The position numbers and the translations under genes are program-made. This document shows, one piece after another, positions 24,590 to 33,215 of a stretch of 44,076 nucleotides of DNA. The DNA lies in the NCBI GenBank assembly GCA_017444395.1, contig JAFSWT010000152.1, positions 1 to 44,076 of the forward strand, read 5' to 3'. This DNA is from Schwartzia sp. (in: firmicutes). Lineage in GTDB: Bacteria > Bacillota > Negativicutes > Selenomonadales > Selenomonadaceae. Under the pieces are notes generated by a model that did not search any database, was not told the DNA's origin, and was given only the letters and a program-made list of their open reading frames with translations. How positions within the stretch are numbered: position 1 is the first letter of the stretch; each line of letters begins with the position of its first letter.

Positions 24590-25582
24590 TCACTTCACCA
24601 CCGGCGGCGTTTCCGGCGGGGCGCCGGCCCGGCTGATGGCGCCGCGCATTTCGGTATCGGCCTGGACGTTTTTCAGGTTGTAGTAATCCATGACGCCGAG
24701 GTTGCCGCTGCGGAAGGCTTCGGCGATGGCGTGGGGCACTTCGGACTGGGCCTCGACGACTTTGGCCTCCATTTCCTGGGTGTAGGCCTTCATTTCCTGC
24801 TCCTTGGCGACGGCCATGGCCCGGCGCTCTTCGGCCTTGGCCTGGGCGATGCGCTTGTCGGCCTCGGCCTGATCGGTCATGAGCTCGGCGCCGATGTTGC
24901 GGCCCACGTCCACGTCGGCGATGTCGATGGACAGGATCTCAAAGGCGGTGCCGGCGTCGAGTCCTTTGCCGAGAACGGTCTTGGAGATTTCGTCGGGGCT
25001 TTCCAGCACCGCGGTATGGCTTTCCGCCGAGCCGACGGTGGTGACGATGCCCTCGCCGACGCGGGCGATGATGGTGGGCTCGCCGGCGCCGCCCACCAGC
25101 CGGTCGATGTTGGCGCGGACCGTAACCCGGGCCTTGATGCGGAGCTCGATGCCGTTCTTGGCTACGGCGGACACCACCGGGGTCTCGATGACTTTCGGGT
25201 TGACGCTCATCTGCACCGCTTCGAGAACGTCGCGGCCGGCCAGGTCGATGGCGGCGGAGCGCTCGAAGGGCAGGGGAATCTGGGCCCGGTGGGCGGCAAT
25301 CAGGGCGTCCACCACGCGGTCCACGTTGCCGCCGGCGAGGTAGTGGGCTTCAAGTTGGTTGACGGAGACGTCGAGGCCGGCTTTGTTGGCCTTGATGAGG
25401 GGCAGGACGATTTTCTGGGGCACGACGCGCCGCAGCCGCATGCCCACCAGAGTGAAGATGCCGACGTTGACGTTGGCGGCGATGGCCGAGATCCAGAGTC
25501 CCAGCGGGACGAAGTGCAGGAACAGGATGGCCAGGATGATGATGAGTACCAGGGTGAAACCGGAACCGAGCAACATACCCAA
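24590..25582 (-). CDS. floA: flotillin-like protein FloA
   Basis: FloA oligomerises in the membrane and organises functional microdomains that support signalling and secretion. The 330-residue protein has one hydrophobic anchor (about residues 8-30, [20 protein letters not shown]), an SPFH-like region with [20 protein letters not shown], and a long Ala/Glu-rich helix (about residues 235-275, [20 protein letters not shown]). Length and pattern match B. subtilis YqfA. The start is TTG at 25582, with AGGAGG 8 nt upstream; the next ATG, two codons later, would lie too far from that site. It follows nfeD, a classic pairing. Confidence 0.95.
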   Translation of the reverse strand: MGMLLGSGFTLVLIIILAILFLHFVPLGLWISAIAANVNVGIFTLVGMRLRRVVPQKIVLPLIKANKAGLDVSVNQLEAHYLAGGNVDRVVDALIAAHRAQIPLPFERSAAIDLAGRDVLEAVQMSVNPKVIETPVVSAVAKNGIELRIKARVTVRANIDRLVGGAGEPTIIARVGEGIVTTVGSAESHTAVLESPDEISKTVLGKGLDAGTAFEILSIDIADVDVGRNIGAELMTDQAEADKRIAQAKAEERRAMAVAKEQEMKAYTQEMEAKVVEAQSEVPHAIAEAFRSGNLGVMDYYNLKNVQADTEMRGAISRAGAPPETPPVVK

Positions 25583-25637
25583 TGTGATTTCCTCCTTTTA
25601 TATTGCGTGATTGGGATGAACGGAAGGTCTTTCTTTT

Positions 25638-26285
25638 CTATGATGGATTGACGGGGCAGGGCCGGACGACGACGCGGCTGCCGTTCACGGCCACGACGGT
25701 GACCGGGGTGCCGCGGGGGATATAGCCGCCCTCGGATACCACGTCCACCGGGACGCCGCCGATGGTAGCGGAGCCCGCCGGCCGCAGGTCGGTGCCCGCG
25801 GTGCCGGTTTGTCCCAGCAGGGTTTCCCGGGGCGCGGCGCTGACGAAGCCGCGCTCGGCGGTGGACATATCCCGCAGCACCACCTTTTGCCAGAGGCGGC
25901 TGGAGGGCAGGCGTTTCAGCAGCAGCAGGAAGAGCGCGATGGCCAGTCCCACCGACGCCAGCAGGGCATACATGGCGTTGGCGTCGCCGCCCAGAGCCAG
26001 GACCACGCTGTAGAGCATCATGGCCAGGCCCAGACCAGCCAGCAGCCCGACGGTGGGCGCCAGCATCTCGATGACGATGCAGAGTACGCCGCCGAGAAAG
26101 AGGGCAATCTGGTAAATCGACACCAGCCCCTTCACATACTGGCTGCCGAAGAAAACCGCCGCCGCGACGAGTCCCAGCAGCGCCCCGGCGCCTAAACCGC
26201 CGGTCTTGATTTCCACCAGGACGCCCAGGAAAGCGATGGCCAGCAGCAGGACTTCCAAAACGGGTACGCCCGTGATGCCATCCAT
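25638..26285 (-). CDS. NfeD family membrane protein
   Basis: A 215-residue short-form NfeD protein, which typically partners stomatin/flotillin proteins. About four membrane segments occupy residues 5-130 (LEVLLLAIAFLGVLVEI, ALLGLVAAAVFFGSQYV, and two more around LLAGLGLAMMLYSVVLAL and YALLASVGLAIALFLLLL). A soluble C-terminal OB-fold domain follows (GQTGTAGTDLRPAGSATIGG, then VVSEGGYIPRGTPVTVVAVNG). It lacks the N-terminal ClpP-like protease domain of long NfeD. The start at 26285 follows AGGAGG by 9 nt; the longer frame adds 14 basic residues and is rejected. It is the first gene of nfeD-floA-membrane protein and divergent from dacF. Confidence 0.9.
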   Translation of the reverse strand: MDGITGVPVLEVLLLAIAFLGVLVEIKTGGLGAGALLGLVAAAVFFGSQYVKGLVSIYQIALFLGGVLCIVIEMLAPTVGLLAGLGLAMMLYSVVLALGGDANAMYALLASVGLAIALFLLLLKRLPSSRLWQKVVLRDMSTAERGFVSAAPRETLLGQTGTAGTDLRPAGSATIGGVPVDVVSEGGYIPRGTPVTVVAVNGSRVVVRPCPVNPS

Positions 26286-26445
26286 AAAGCGCCGCCTCCT
26301 TTTTTTGCTTGCGATACAATAATTCATTAGGTAAGTATTCCATCAACGGGTGAAATTTTCCTGCAAAAATACAGCGAAAAAACGCCGGTCGCGGCGGTAA
26401 ATTTTCCCTTGACAACCACGCCGTGATGATGGGAGAATAAAAGTT

Positions 26446-27693
26446 ATGCGGGATTGTGTTTCGCTCCGCGCCTTTGTATGGAAAACATGGCGGATCGGGG
26501 GCCTGGGCTTGCGTAATCTGTTCGTTTATCTGTTGATGGTTTGTCTCTGGGGACTTCCGGCGACCGCCGGGGCCATTGAGGTACCGGTGCTGCCGGTGCC
26601 GGAGGAGGCCAAAGCGTATATCCCGCCGGGGGACGCGCTGCCCAATGTCACTGCCCGGTCGGCAGTGGTCATCGAGGCGTCCACCGGACATATCCTTTAC
26701 CAGCGGGCCATGGACCGGCCGGGGTTCCCGGCCAGCACCACGAAGATGATGACGCTGCTGGTGGCACTGGAACGGGGCAACCCGGAGGAAATCGTGACTG
26801 TCAGCGCCGAAGCGGCGGACACCGAGGGCTCCACCGTCTGGCTGGAGGCGGGGGAGCGGATACGGTTGCGGGATTTGCTTTACGGCCTGATGTTGGTGTC
26901 GGGCAACGACGCCGCCGTGGCCATCGCCGAGCATATCGCCGGCAGCCCGGCGGCCTTTGGGCGATTGATGACGGAAAAGGCCAGGGCCATCGGTGCGAAC
27001 GATACGTTCTTCACGAATCCCAGCGGCCTGCCCGATCCCCGGCACATCACCACGGCACATGATATGGCGCGGATTGCTGCCTACGGCTTCCGGCAACCGG
27101 GCTTCGCGGAGATCGTGAGCACCCGGGAACGGCGGATTTCCAGCGGCAAAGCGCCCTTTTTCCGCAATCTCGAGAACGAGAATATGCTACTCTGGATATA
27201 CGACGGCGCCAACGGCGTCAAGACCGGCTACACCGACGACGCCGGCCGCTGCCTGGTATCGGCGGCGAAGCGGAACGGCTGCCAGCTCATCGTCGTGGTG
27301 CTGGACAGCGTCTATATGTGGAACGATTCCATCGCTTTGCTGGACTACGGTTTCCAGCGAGTCAGGCCGCGGACGCTGCTGGAAGAAGGGCAGCGGGTTT
27401 CGGAGATAAAAGTGCGGAACGGGTTTCGGGATTCGGTGCCGCTGGTAGCGGCGGCGCGGCTGACAGCGCCGGATTTCGCCGGGGACGCGCCGGCCTGCGA
27501 GCTCCGGCTGGAGGTGCCGGAGCAACTGACGGCGCCGGTCCGGTCGGGCGAGGTGGTGGGGCGGGCCGTGGCCTTTTACCAGGGCCGGCCGGTCGCCAAT
27601 GTCGATATCCGGGCGGCGCGGGCGGTGGAAGAAGCCTCACTGCTGGCGCGGCTCTGGCAGTTTATCCGGCAGATATTGCCCGGGATGGGATGA
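26446..27693 (+). CDS. dacF: D-alanyl-D-alanine carboxypeptidase (PBP5/DacF type)
   Basis: This enzyme trims the terminal D-Ala from peptidoglycan stem peptides outside the cytoplasmic membrane. The 415-residue protein has an N-terminal export signal (hydrophobic core LFVYLLMVCLWGLPATAGA, residues 25-43), the serine-peptidase triad Ser97-x-x-Lys100 in PASTTKMM, Ser152-Gly-Asn154, and Lys259-Thr-Gly261 in VKTGYTDDAG. The PBP5 C-terminal beta domain follows, and the end RLWQFIRQILPGMG fits an amphipathic membrane anchor. The start is preceded by GGGAGA. A TTGACA at 26409 has only a weak -10 partner. The stop overlaps rluB by 4 bp; this is the first gene of a long plus-strand run. The symbol is by family. 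Confidence 0.92.
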   Translation: MRDCVSLRAFVWKTWRIGGLGLRNLFVYLLMVCLWGLPATAGAIEVPVLPVPEEAKAYIPPGDALPNVTARSAVVIEASTGHILYQRAMDRPGFPASTTKMMTLLVALERGNPEEIVTVSAEAADTEGSTVWLEAGERIRLRDLLYGLMLVSGNDAAVAIAEHIAGSPAAFGRLMTEKARAIGANDTFFTNPSGLPDPRHITTAHDMARIAAYGFRQPGFAEIVSTRERRISSGKAPFFRNLENENMLLWIYDGANGVKTGYTDDAGRCLVSAAKRNGCQLIVVVLDSVYMWNDSIALLDYGFQRVRPRTLLEEGQRVSEIKVRNGFRDSVPLVAAARLTAPDFAGDAPACELRLEVPEQLTAPVRSGEVVGRAVAFYQGRPVANVDIRAARAVEEASLLARLWQFIRQILPGMG

Positions 27694-28475
27694 AGGACGG
27701 GAAAACATTGGCAGCGGAACGATTGCAGAAAATCCTGAGCCAGGCGGGCGTGGCGTCGCGCCGGGCGGCGGAAAAAATGATTGCCGAAGGCCGTGTCACG
27801 GTGAACGGCAAAACGGTGACGGAGCCGGGCGTAAAGGCGGACGCCGCTGCCGACCGCATCGCCGTGGACGGCAAGCCGCTGGCGGGGGCGGAGCGATTGA
27901 GATATTACCTTATCAATAAGCCGAAGGGCTATATTTCCACGTCAAAGGACGAACGGGGGCGGCGCACGGTGCTGGACCTCCTGCCGGAGACGGCGGAGCG
28001 GCTTTACCCGGTGGGGCGTCTCGATAATAATACCGAGGGGCTGTTGCTGCTGACCAACGACGGGGCGCTGACCAACGCGCTGCTGCATCCGGCCCGGGAG
28101 ATTCAGAAGACGTATGTGGCGGTGGTGGAGGGCCAGGTGACAGCCGGGGAACTCCGCCGCCTGCGGCAGGGCGTCGAGCTGGCTGATGGCCTCACGGCGC
28201 CGGCCGGGGCCTTCCTCGTGGAGCGGGATGTGGCGGCGGACAGAACCAAAATGGAGATTACCCTGCACGAAGGCCGCAACCGGCAGGTGCGGCGGATGTG
28301 TGAAGCGGTGGGACACCGGGTGCGGTCGCTGAAGCGAATCCAATTCGCGGGGCTGACGCTGGACGGTCTCCGGCGGGGCGCCTCCCGGCCGCTGACGAAG
28401 GACGAGGTCCGGGGGCTGTACACGCTGGCAGGTCTCCCGCTTTCGCCGGACAGACGGCGGGAGGAGACGCCATGA
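27690..28475 (+). CDS. rluB: 23S rRNA pseudouridine synthase, RluB/RsuA family
   Basis: It isomerises a uridine in rRNA, most likely around 2605 of 23S rRNA. The 261-residue protein has an N-terminal S4 RNA-binding domain (RLQKILSQAGVASRRAAEKM), the YYLINKPKGYIST motif, and the catalytic Asp112 in GRLDNNTEGLLLL. The C-terminal signature EGRNRQVRRMCEAVGHRV is intact. The longest frame extends far upstream inside dacF, but the ATG at 27690 overlaps the dacF stop (ATGA) and gives a normal N-terminus. It overlaps the next gene by 4 bp. RluB versus RluE/RsuA cannot be settled by eye; length and order favour RluB. Confidence 0.9.
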   Translation: MKDGKTLAAERLQKILSQAGVASRRAAEKMIAEGRVTVNGKTVTEPGVKADAAADRIAVDGKPLAGAERLRYYLINKPKGYISTSKDERGRRTVLDLLPETAERLYPVGRLDNNTEGLLLLTNDGALTNALLHPAREIQKTYVAVVEGQVTAGELRRLRQGVELADGLTAPAGAFLVERDVAADRTKMEITLHEGRNRQVRRMCEAVGHRVRSLKRIQFAGLTLDGLRRGASRPLTKDEVRGLYTLAGLPLSPDRRREETP

Positions 28476-29746
28476 AGCCGGTGGTGGTCATCGGCGGCGG
28501 GCCGGCGGGGATGATGGCGGCCATCCGGGCGGCGGAAAACGGCGCCGCGGTGACGCTGTTGGAAAAGATGCCGGCACTGGGCCGCAAGATGATGATTACC
28601 GGCAAGGGTCGCTGCAATCTCACCAATCTGGCGGATATTCCCGAAATCATCCGGCAGATTCCGGGGAACGGCGTTTTCCTGAACAGTGTTCTCCGCGCCT
28701 TCGACAATCAGGCGGTCATCCGCTTTTTCGAGGAACAGGGCGTTCCCACCAAAGGGGAGCGGGGCGGCCGGGTGTTTCCCGTCAGCGACCGGGCCCAGGA
28801 CGCGGTGGATGCCATGATCCGCCGGCTACGGGAACTCCGGGTGAGGGTAAAGACAAAAGCGGCGGTACGTCATATTTTGACGGAAGCGGGCGCGGTACGC
28901 GGCGTAGAGACGAAAGACGGCGAGCGCCTGGAAGCGGCGGCGGTCATCCTGGCAGCGGGCGGGGCCTCCTATCCCGGAACCGGCTCCGACGGCAGCGGGG
29001 CGGTGCTGGCCCGGGAGACGGGACACACCATCGTCCCCCTGCAACCGGCATTGGTGCCGCTGGAAACCGCCGAAGACTGGCCGAAGACGCTCACGGGCCT
29101 GACACTGAAAAATGTGCGGGCGTCGTTGCTGGTGGAGGGGAATGTCGTCGGGGAAGAATTCGGGGAAATGCTGTTCACCCATTTCGGCGTCAGCGGTCCC
29201 ATCATTTTGACGCTGAGCCGGGAGGCGGCACATCGTTTGCGCCAGGGGGCGGCGGTGGGGCTGGAAATCGACCTGAAGCCGGCGCTGGACCGGGAAACGC
29301 TGGATCGGCGGGTGCAGCGGGATTTTTCCCAATACCAGAGGAAAGCCGTCAAGAATGCGCTGTCCGGCCTGCTGCCGACCCGCCTGATTCCGGTGGTGCT
29401 GACGCTGTCCGAACTGGTGCCGGAAAAGCCGGTGCATCAGGTGACGCGGGCGGAACGGCAACGCCTGACGACCGCACTCAAGCATCTGCCGCTGACGATA
29501 TCCGGCACCCGGCCGCTGGCGGAAGCCATCGTGACCGCCGGCGGGGTATCAACCCGGGAAATCAATCCCCGGACGATGGAGTCAAAACTCGTCAGGGGGC
29601 TGTATTTCGCCGGGGAAACGGTGGACATTGACGGCTATACCGGCGGCTACAACTTGCAGGCGGCCTTTTCGACGGGGGCGGCGGCGGGATGGTGGAGCGC
29701 CGCTGAAGTGAAGGAGGAGGGGGAACATGGAGACCAGACGGATTGA
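28472..29746 (+). CDS. BaiN/HI0933 (YhiN) family FAD-dependent oxidoreductase
   Basis: A 424-residue flavoprotein. The N-terminal dinucleotide-binding motif is VVVIGGGPAGMMAAIRAAENG. The family signatures LGRKMMITGKGRCNLTN and GGASYPGTGSDGSG are present, as is the C-terminal FAD motif GLYFAGETVDIDGYTGGYNLQAAFSTG. The family is named for BaiN, proposed to reduce bile-acid intermediates, but most members, including this one, have no established substrate. It overlaps rluB by 4 bp and aroA by 20 bp, so it is embedded in a housekeeping operon. That argues for a conserved cellular role rather than bile-acid metabolism. Confidence 0.88.
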   Translation: MKPVVVIGGGPAGMMAAIRAAENGAAVTLLEKMPALGRKMMITGKGRCNLTNLADIPEIIRQIPGNGVFLNSVLRAFDNQAVIRFFEEQGVPTKGERGGRVFPVSDRAQDAVDAMIRRLRELRVRVKTKAAVRHILTEAGAVRGVETKDGERLEAAAVILAAGGASYPGTGSDGSGAVLARETGHTIVPLQPALVPLETAEDWPKTLTGLTLKNVRASLLVEGNVVGEEFGEMLFTHFGVSGPIILTLSREAAHRLRQGAAVGLEIDLKPALDRETLDRRVQRDFSQYQRKAVKNALSGLLPTRLIPVVLTLSELVPEKPVHQVTRAERQRLTTALKHLPLTISGTRPLAEAIVTAGGVSTREINPRTMESKLVRGLYFAGETVDIDGYTGGYNLQAAFSTGAAAGWWSAAEVKEEGEHGDQTD

Positions 29747-31025
29747 ACGGGCAAAGAACGGCCTCGTGGGAGAGATACAGATACCCGGCGACAAGTCGAT
29801 TTCCCATCGCAGCGTGATGCTGGCGGGCATCGGCGATGGCGCGACGCACATCACCCATTTCCTGCGGGCGCAGGATTGCCTGTCCACGGTGGCGGCGATG
29901 CGGCAGCTCGGCGTCGGGATACAGGAGAACGACGACGGCTCTCTCGATGTGACCGGTGTGGGGCTGCATGGGCTGACAGAGCCGGCGGGGGTCCTCGACG
30001 CCGGCGACTCCGGCACGACGCTGCGGCTGATGCTGGGGCTTCTGGCGCCGCAGCCGTTCCTGTCGGTCTTCACCGGCGACGCGCTGCTCCATAAGCGCCC
30101 CATGGGCCGTGTCATCACGCCTCTTTCCCAGATGGGGGCGCGTCTGGCAGGGCGGCAACAGAACAAGTATCTTCCCATCGCGGTCCTGCCGGCCCAGCAG
30201 CCGCTGCACGGCATCATCTATCCGATGCCGGTGGCCAGTGCCCAGGTGAAATCAGCCATCCTGCTGGCGGGCCTTCGGGCGGAGGGGGAGACGACGGTGG
30301 TGGAACCGGTGGTATCCCGCGACCATACGGAACGGATGCTGGAGGCCTTCGGCGTCCGCCTCCTGCGGAAGGATACCAGCGTCACCATAAAGGCGCCCAA
30401 ACAGCTCGTGTCGCCGGAAACGATTGACGTGCCGGGGGATATCAGCTCGGCGGCTTTCTGGCTGGTGGCGGCCTCCGTCATCCCGCAGAGCGATCTCCTG
30501 CTGCGGAATGTGGGCGTGAATCCCACCCGGACGGGCGTCCTCGATGTCCTGCGGGATATGGGGGCGGATATTGCCGTGCTGAATGAGCGGGTCAGCGGCG
30601 GCGAGCCGGCCGCGGACCTTCGGGTACGGTCGGCGAAACTCCGCGGCGTTTCCTTCGGCGCCGAAATCATGCCGCGCCTCATTGACGAGATTCCCGTCAT
30701 CGCGGTGGCGGCGCTGTTCGCTGACGGCGATACGGAAATCACCGGCGCCGGCGAGCTCCGGGTCAAGGAGACGGACCGCATCCGGGCGGTGGCGGAGGAA
30801 TTCCGGAAGCTGGCACCGAATGTCGAGGAGCTGGCGGACGGCCTGCTGATTCACGGCGGGGCCCGGCTGCAGGCGGCCCGGTGCGCTTCCTACGACGACC
30901 ACCGCATCGCCATGGCGCTGGCGATTGCCGGTGCCGCCGGTGACGGCGTGGAGATTGAGGGGCCGGGATGCGTGGATATCTCGTACCCGGCGTTTTACCG
31001 GACATTGGAAGAAATCAGACGGTAA
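29727..31025 (+). CDS. aroA: 3-phosphoshikimate 1-carboxyvinyltransferase (EPSP synthase), class II-like
   Basis: AroA joins shikimate-3-phosphate and phosphoenolpyruvate in the sixth step of the chorismate pathway. The 432-residue protein carries the four motifs associated with class II enzymes: GDKS at 21-24, SAQVK, RDHTE and NPTR. It also has DAGDSGTTLRLMLG, RPMGRV and, near the end, LRVKETDRI and SYDDHRIAMALAIAG. Class II enzymes are typically less sensitive to glyphosate; that inference needs assay. The start has AGGAGG upstream and overlaps the preceding gene by 20 bp. cmk follows after 43 bp, a common Bacillota order. Confidence 0.95.
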   Translation: METRRIERAKNGLVGEIQIPGDKSISHRSVMLAGIGDGATHITHFLRAQDCLSTVAAMRQLGVGIQENDDGSLDVTGVGLHGLTEPAGVLDAGDSGTTLRLMLGLLAPQPFLSVFTGDALLHKRPMGRVITPLSQMGARLAGRQQNKYLPIAVLPAQQPLHGIIYPMPVASAQVKSAILLAGLRAEGETTVVEPVVSRDHTERMLEAFGVRLLRKDTSVTIKAPKQLVSPETIDVPGDISSAAFWLVAASVIPQSDLLLRNVGVNPTRTGVLDVLRDMGADIAVLNERVSGGEPAADLRVRSAKLRGVSFGAEIMPRLIDEIPVIAVAALFADGDTEITGAGELRVKETDRIRAVAEEFRKLAPNVEELADGLLIHGGARLQAARCASYDDHRIAMALAIAGAAGDGVEIEGPGCVDISYPAFYRTLEEIRR

Positions 31026-31068
31026 AGGGATAGTTTCCAATCATTCTTTTTTTAGGAGAGATGGCAGC

Positions 31069-31725
31069 GTGAAGAAGTTGGTTTTGGCGATTGACGGACC
31101 GGCGGGCGCGGGCAAGAGCACCATTGCCAAACTGGTGGCGGAAAAGCTTGGCTATGTCTATATCGATACCGGGGCGATGTACCGGGCGGTGGCCTGGAAG
31201 GTCCTGCAGACGGGGCAGCCGGTGACGGACGAGAATATCATTCAGACCGCGAAGGATATTGACGTCAGGCTGCGCTATGAGAGCGGCGCCCTGCGGGTGG
31301 AGGCGGACGGCACCGACGTGACGGAAAGCATCCGCACGCCGGAGGTCACGGGCATTGTTTCCCAGGTGGCGCGGCTTTTGCCGGTACGGGAGAAAATGGT
31401 GACCCTGCAGCGGAAGATGGCGGAGAACGGCGGCGTGGTCATGGACGGCCGGGATATCGCCTCGAAAGTCCTGCCGGGGGCCGACGTGAAGGTGTTCCTG
31501 ACCGCCTCCATCGAGGAGCGGGCCACCCGCCGCTGGCGGGAGATGAAGGACAAGGGCTATGATGTCTCCATGGAGAAACTGAAAGAGGAAATCGCCGCCC
31601 GGGACAAGATGGATACGGAGCGGGAAGTCTCGCCCCTGGTCCGGGTGCCGGAGGCGGAGCTCCTGGATACGACAGGGATGACGATTGACGAAGTCGTGGC
31701 GGCTGTTCTGGCGCTGTGCAGGTGA
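31069..31725 (+). CDS. cmk: cytidylate kinase
   Basis: Cmk phosphorylates CMP and dCMP. The 218-residue protein has the P-loop GPAGAGKST at residues 10-18, the YIDTGAMYRAVAW nucleoside-binding segment, MDGRDIASKVLPGADVKVFL, and the lid RATRRWREMKDKG. The start is GTG (31069), with AGGAGAG 8 nt upstream. The ATG at 31061 is out of frame and would encode only three codons before a stop that overlaps this start, an unusual mini-frame that might be coincidental. plsC follows after 6 bp, and ispH and rpsA lie further on, matching the widespread cmk-plsC-ispH-rpsA order. Confidence 0.95.
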   Translation: MKKLVLAIDGPAGAGKSTIAKLVAEKLGYVYIDTGAMYRAVAWKVLQTGQPVTDENIIQTAKDIDVRLRYESGALRVEADGTDVTESIRTPEVTGIVSQVARLLPVREKMVTLQRKMAENGGVVMDGRDIASKVLPGADVKVFLTASIEERATRRWREMKDKGYDVSMEKLKEEIAARDKMDTEREVSPLVRVPEAELLDTTGMTIDEVVAAVLALCR

Positions 31726-31731
31726 TGTATC

Positions 31732-32337
31732 GTGTATGAGTTTCTGCGGGTGATCTTTACCTGGTTTTTCTGCAAGTTCTGCCATACGGAAATATCCGGC
31801 ACGGAAAACATGCCGCCGGAGGGCGGCGTGATTTTGGCGGCGAATCACCTGAGCAACTGGGATCCGCCGTTTTTGGGCACTTTTATTTTGCGGCCTATCA
31901 GCTACATGGCCAAAAAAGAGCTTTTCAACATCCCGGTATTCAACCGCTGCATCATTCATCTTCATGCTTTCCCCGTGAAGCGGGGGGCGGCGGACCGTGG
32001 CGCCATCAAGGCGGCGCTGACGGTGCTGAAAGAGGGGCGCTGCGTCGGGCTCTTTCCCGAGGGGACCCGCAGCCGGGACGGCGAGGTGCACAAGGCGGAG
32101 GCCGGTGTGGCACTACTGGCCGCGAAAAGCGGCGTGCCGGTCGTGCCGGCGGCCATCACGGGAACGAACCTCATCTTTTCCGGCGGCTCTTTCTTTCCGG
32201 ACCTTTATGTTTCCTACGGCGAGCCGGTTTTTTTCGAGGGCCGGGCGAACGACCGGGCGGCTTTGGAACAGTTTTCGGAAAAAATTATGCAAGAAATCGT
32301 AAAAATGAAAAAAAAACATGGCAAAGATACCCCATAG
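31732..32337 (+). CDS. plsC: 1-acyl-sn-glycerol-3-phosphate acyltransferase
   Basis: PlsC adds the second acyl chain in phosphatidic-acid synthesis at the cytoplasmic membrane. The 201-residue protein has an N-terminal hydrophobic stretch (FLRVIFTWFFCKF), the catalytic His39-x4-Asp44 motif NHLSNWD, the substrate-binding FPEGTRSR at about 108-115, and the VPVVPAAITGTN segment. The start is GTG (31732), with AGGTGA 6 nt upstream. It lies between cmk and the ispH promoter. It pairs functionally with plsY, encoded further along the same strand. Confidence 0.93.
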   Translation: MYEFLRVIFTWFFCKFCHTEISGTENMPPEGGVILAANHLSNWDPPFLGTFILRPISYMAKKELFNIPVFNRCIIHLHAFPVKRGAADRGAIKAALTVLKEGRCVGLFPEGTRSRDGEVHKAEAGVALLAAKSGVPVVPAAITGTNLIFSGGSFFPDLYVSYGEPVFFEGRANDRAALEQFSEKIMQEIVKMKKKHGKDTP

Positions 32338-32339
32338 TG

Positions 32340-32348
32340 TGCTATACT
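32340..32348 (+). promoter_or_regulatory. extended -10 promoter before ispH
   Basis: TGCTATACT: TATACT (32343-32348) with a TGn extension, just after the plsC stop codon. No strong -35 box is seen. The leader is about 33 nt. Confidence 0.5.
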
Positions 32349-32387
32349 ATAAAGCGGATTGTAATCTGAATAATCAGGGGGAACCGT

Positions 32388-33215
32388 ATGGAAGTAATCC
32401 TGGCGGAATATCTGGGCTTCTGTTACGGTGTCAAGCGGGCCATCCGTCTGGCCCGGGACAGCGCTTCTCCGGGCCGGGCCAGTACATTGGGGCCGATCAT
32501 CCACAATCCGCAGATGGTGGAGCGACTGGCGCAGGAGGGCGTGAGTACCGTTTCGGAACTCGCGGAAATGCCCGACGGGGGAACGGTCATCATCCGTTCG
32601 CACGGCGTTGGACCGGCTATTTACCGGGAGGCGGAGGAACGCCATCTGACGCTGGTGGACGCTACCTGTCCCCATGTGAAGAAGGCACAGCTGGCAGCCC
32701 ACGCGCTGGCGGAGGATGGCTGCACGGTCGTCATCGTCGGCGAGAAGAAGCATCCGGAAGTCAAGAGCATTTATGAATGGTCCGGTGAGGGCGCGGTCAT
32801 CGTCGAGACGGAGGCTGAGGCCGAGGCCCTTCCTTCCTGCGGGAAGATGGGAGTTGTAGCGCAGACGACGTTTTCCGGCGCGGAGTTTGAGCAGATCACG
32901 GCGAAGCTCCTGAGCAAGTCCAACGATATCCATATCATCCGGACCATCTGCACGGCCACCGACCAGCGGCAAAAGGCAGCGATTGAGCTGGCGGGCCGGG
33001 TGGACATGATGCTGGTGATCGGTGGCAAGAACAGCGCCAATACCACGCGCCTCGCCGAGCTATGCGCGGAACAGACAACGACCCATCATCTTGAAACGGC
33101 TTCCGAACTTCAGGATGCATGGTTTGCAGATAAAAAAATAATTGGTATTACAGCCGGCGCGTCAACGCCCGACTGGATTATCAGGGAGGTTTATCAAAAG
33201 TGTCAGAAGAAATGA
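32388..33215 (+). CDS. ispH: 4-hydroxy-3-methylbut-2-enyl diphosphate reductase
   Basis: IspH is the last enzyme of the MEP isoprenoid pathway, reducing HMBPP to IPP and DMAPP with a 4Fe-4S cluster. The three cluster cysteines are visible: Cys12 (GFCYGVKRAI), Cys94 (VDATCPHVKKAQ) and Cys187 (TICTATDQRQ). Also present are the IIRSHGVG and IGGKNSANTTRL motifs and the C-terminal ITAGASTPDWII. The 275-residue length is usual. It overlaps rpsA by 16 bp. Some Bacillota have ispH fused to the S1 repeats; here they are separate but overlapping frames. Confidence 0.96.
   Translation: MEVILAEYLGFCYGVKRAIRLARDSASPGRASTLGPIIHNPQMVERLAQEGVSTVSELAEMPDGGTVIIRSHGVGPAIYREAEERHLTLVDATCPHVKKAQLAAHALAEDGCTVVIVGEKKHPEVKSIYEWSGEGAVIVETEAEAEALPSCGKMGVVAQTTFSGAEFEQITAKLLSKSNDIHIIRTICTATDQRQKAAIELAGRVDMMLVIGGKNSANTTRLAELCAEQTTTHHLETASELQDAWFADKKIIGITAGASTPDWIIREVYQKCQKK

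Noticed and set aside
25300-27096. A 598-codon minus-strand frame across floA, nfeD and dacF
   Set aside because: It crosses three well-supported genes, including a divergent promoter region, and has no start signal.
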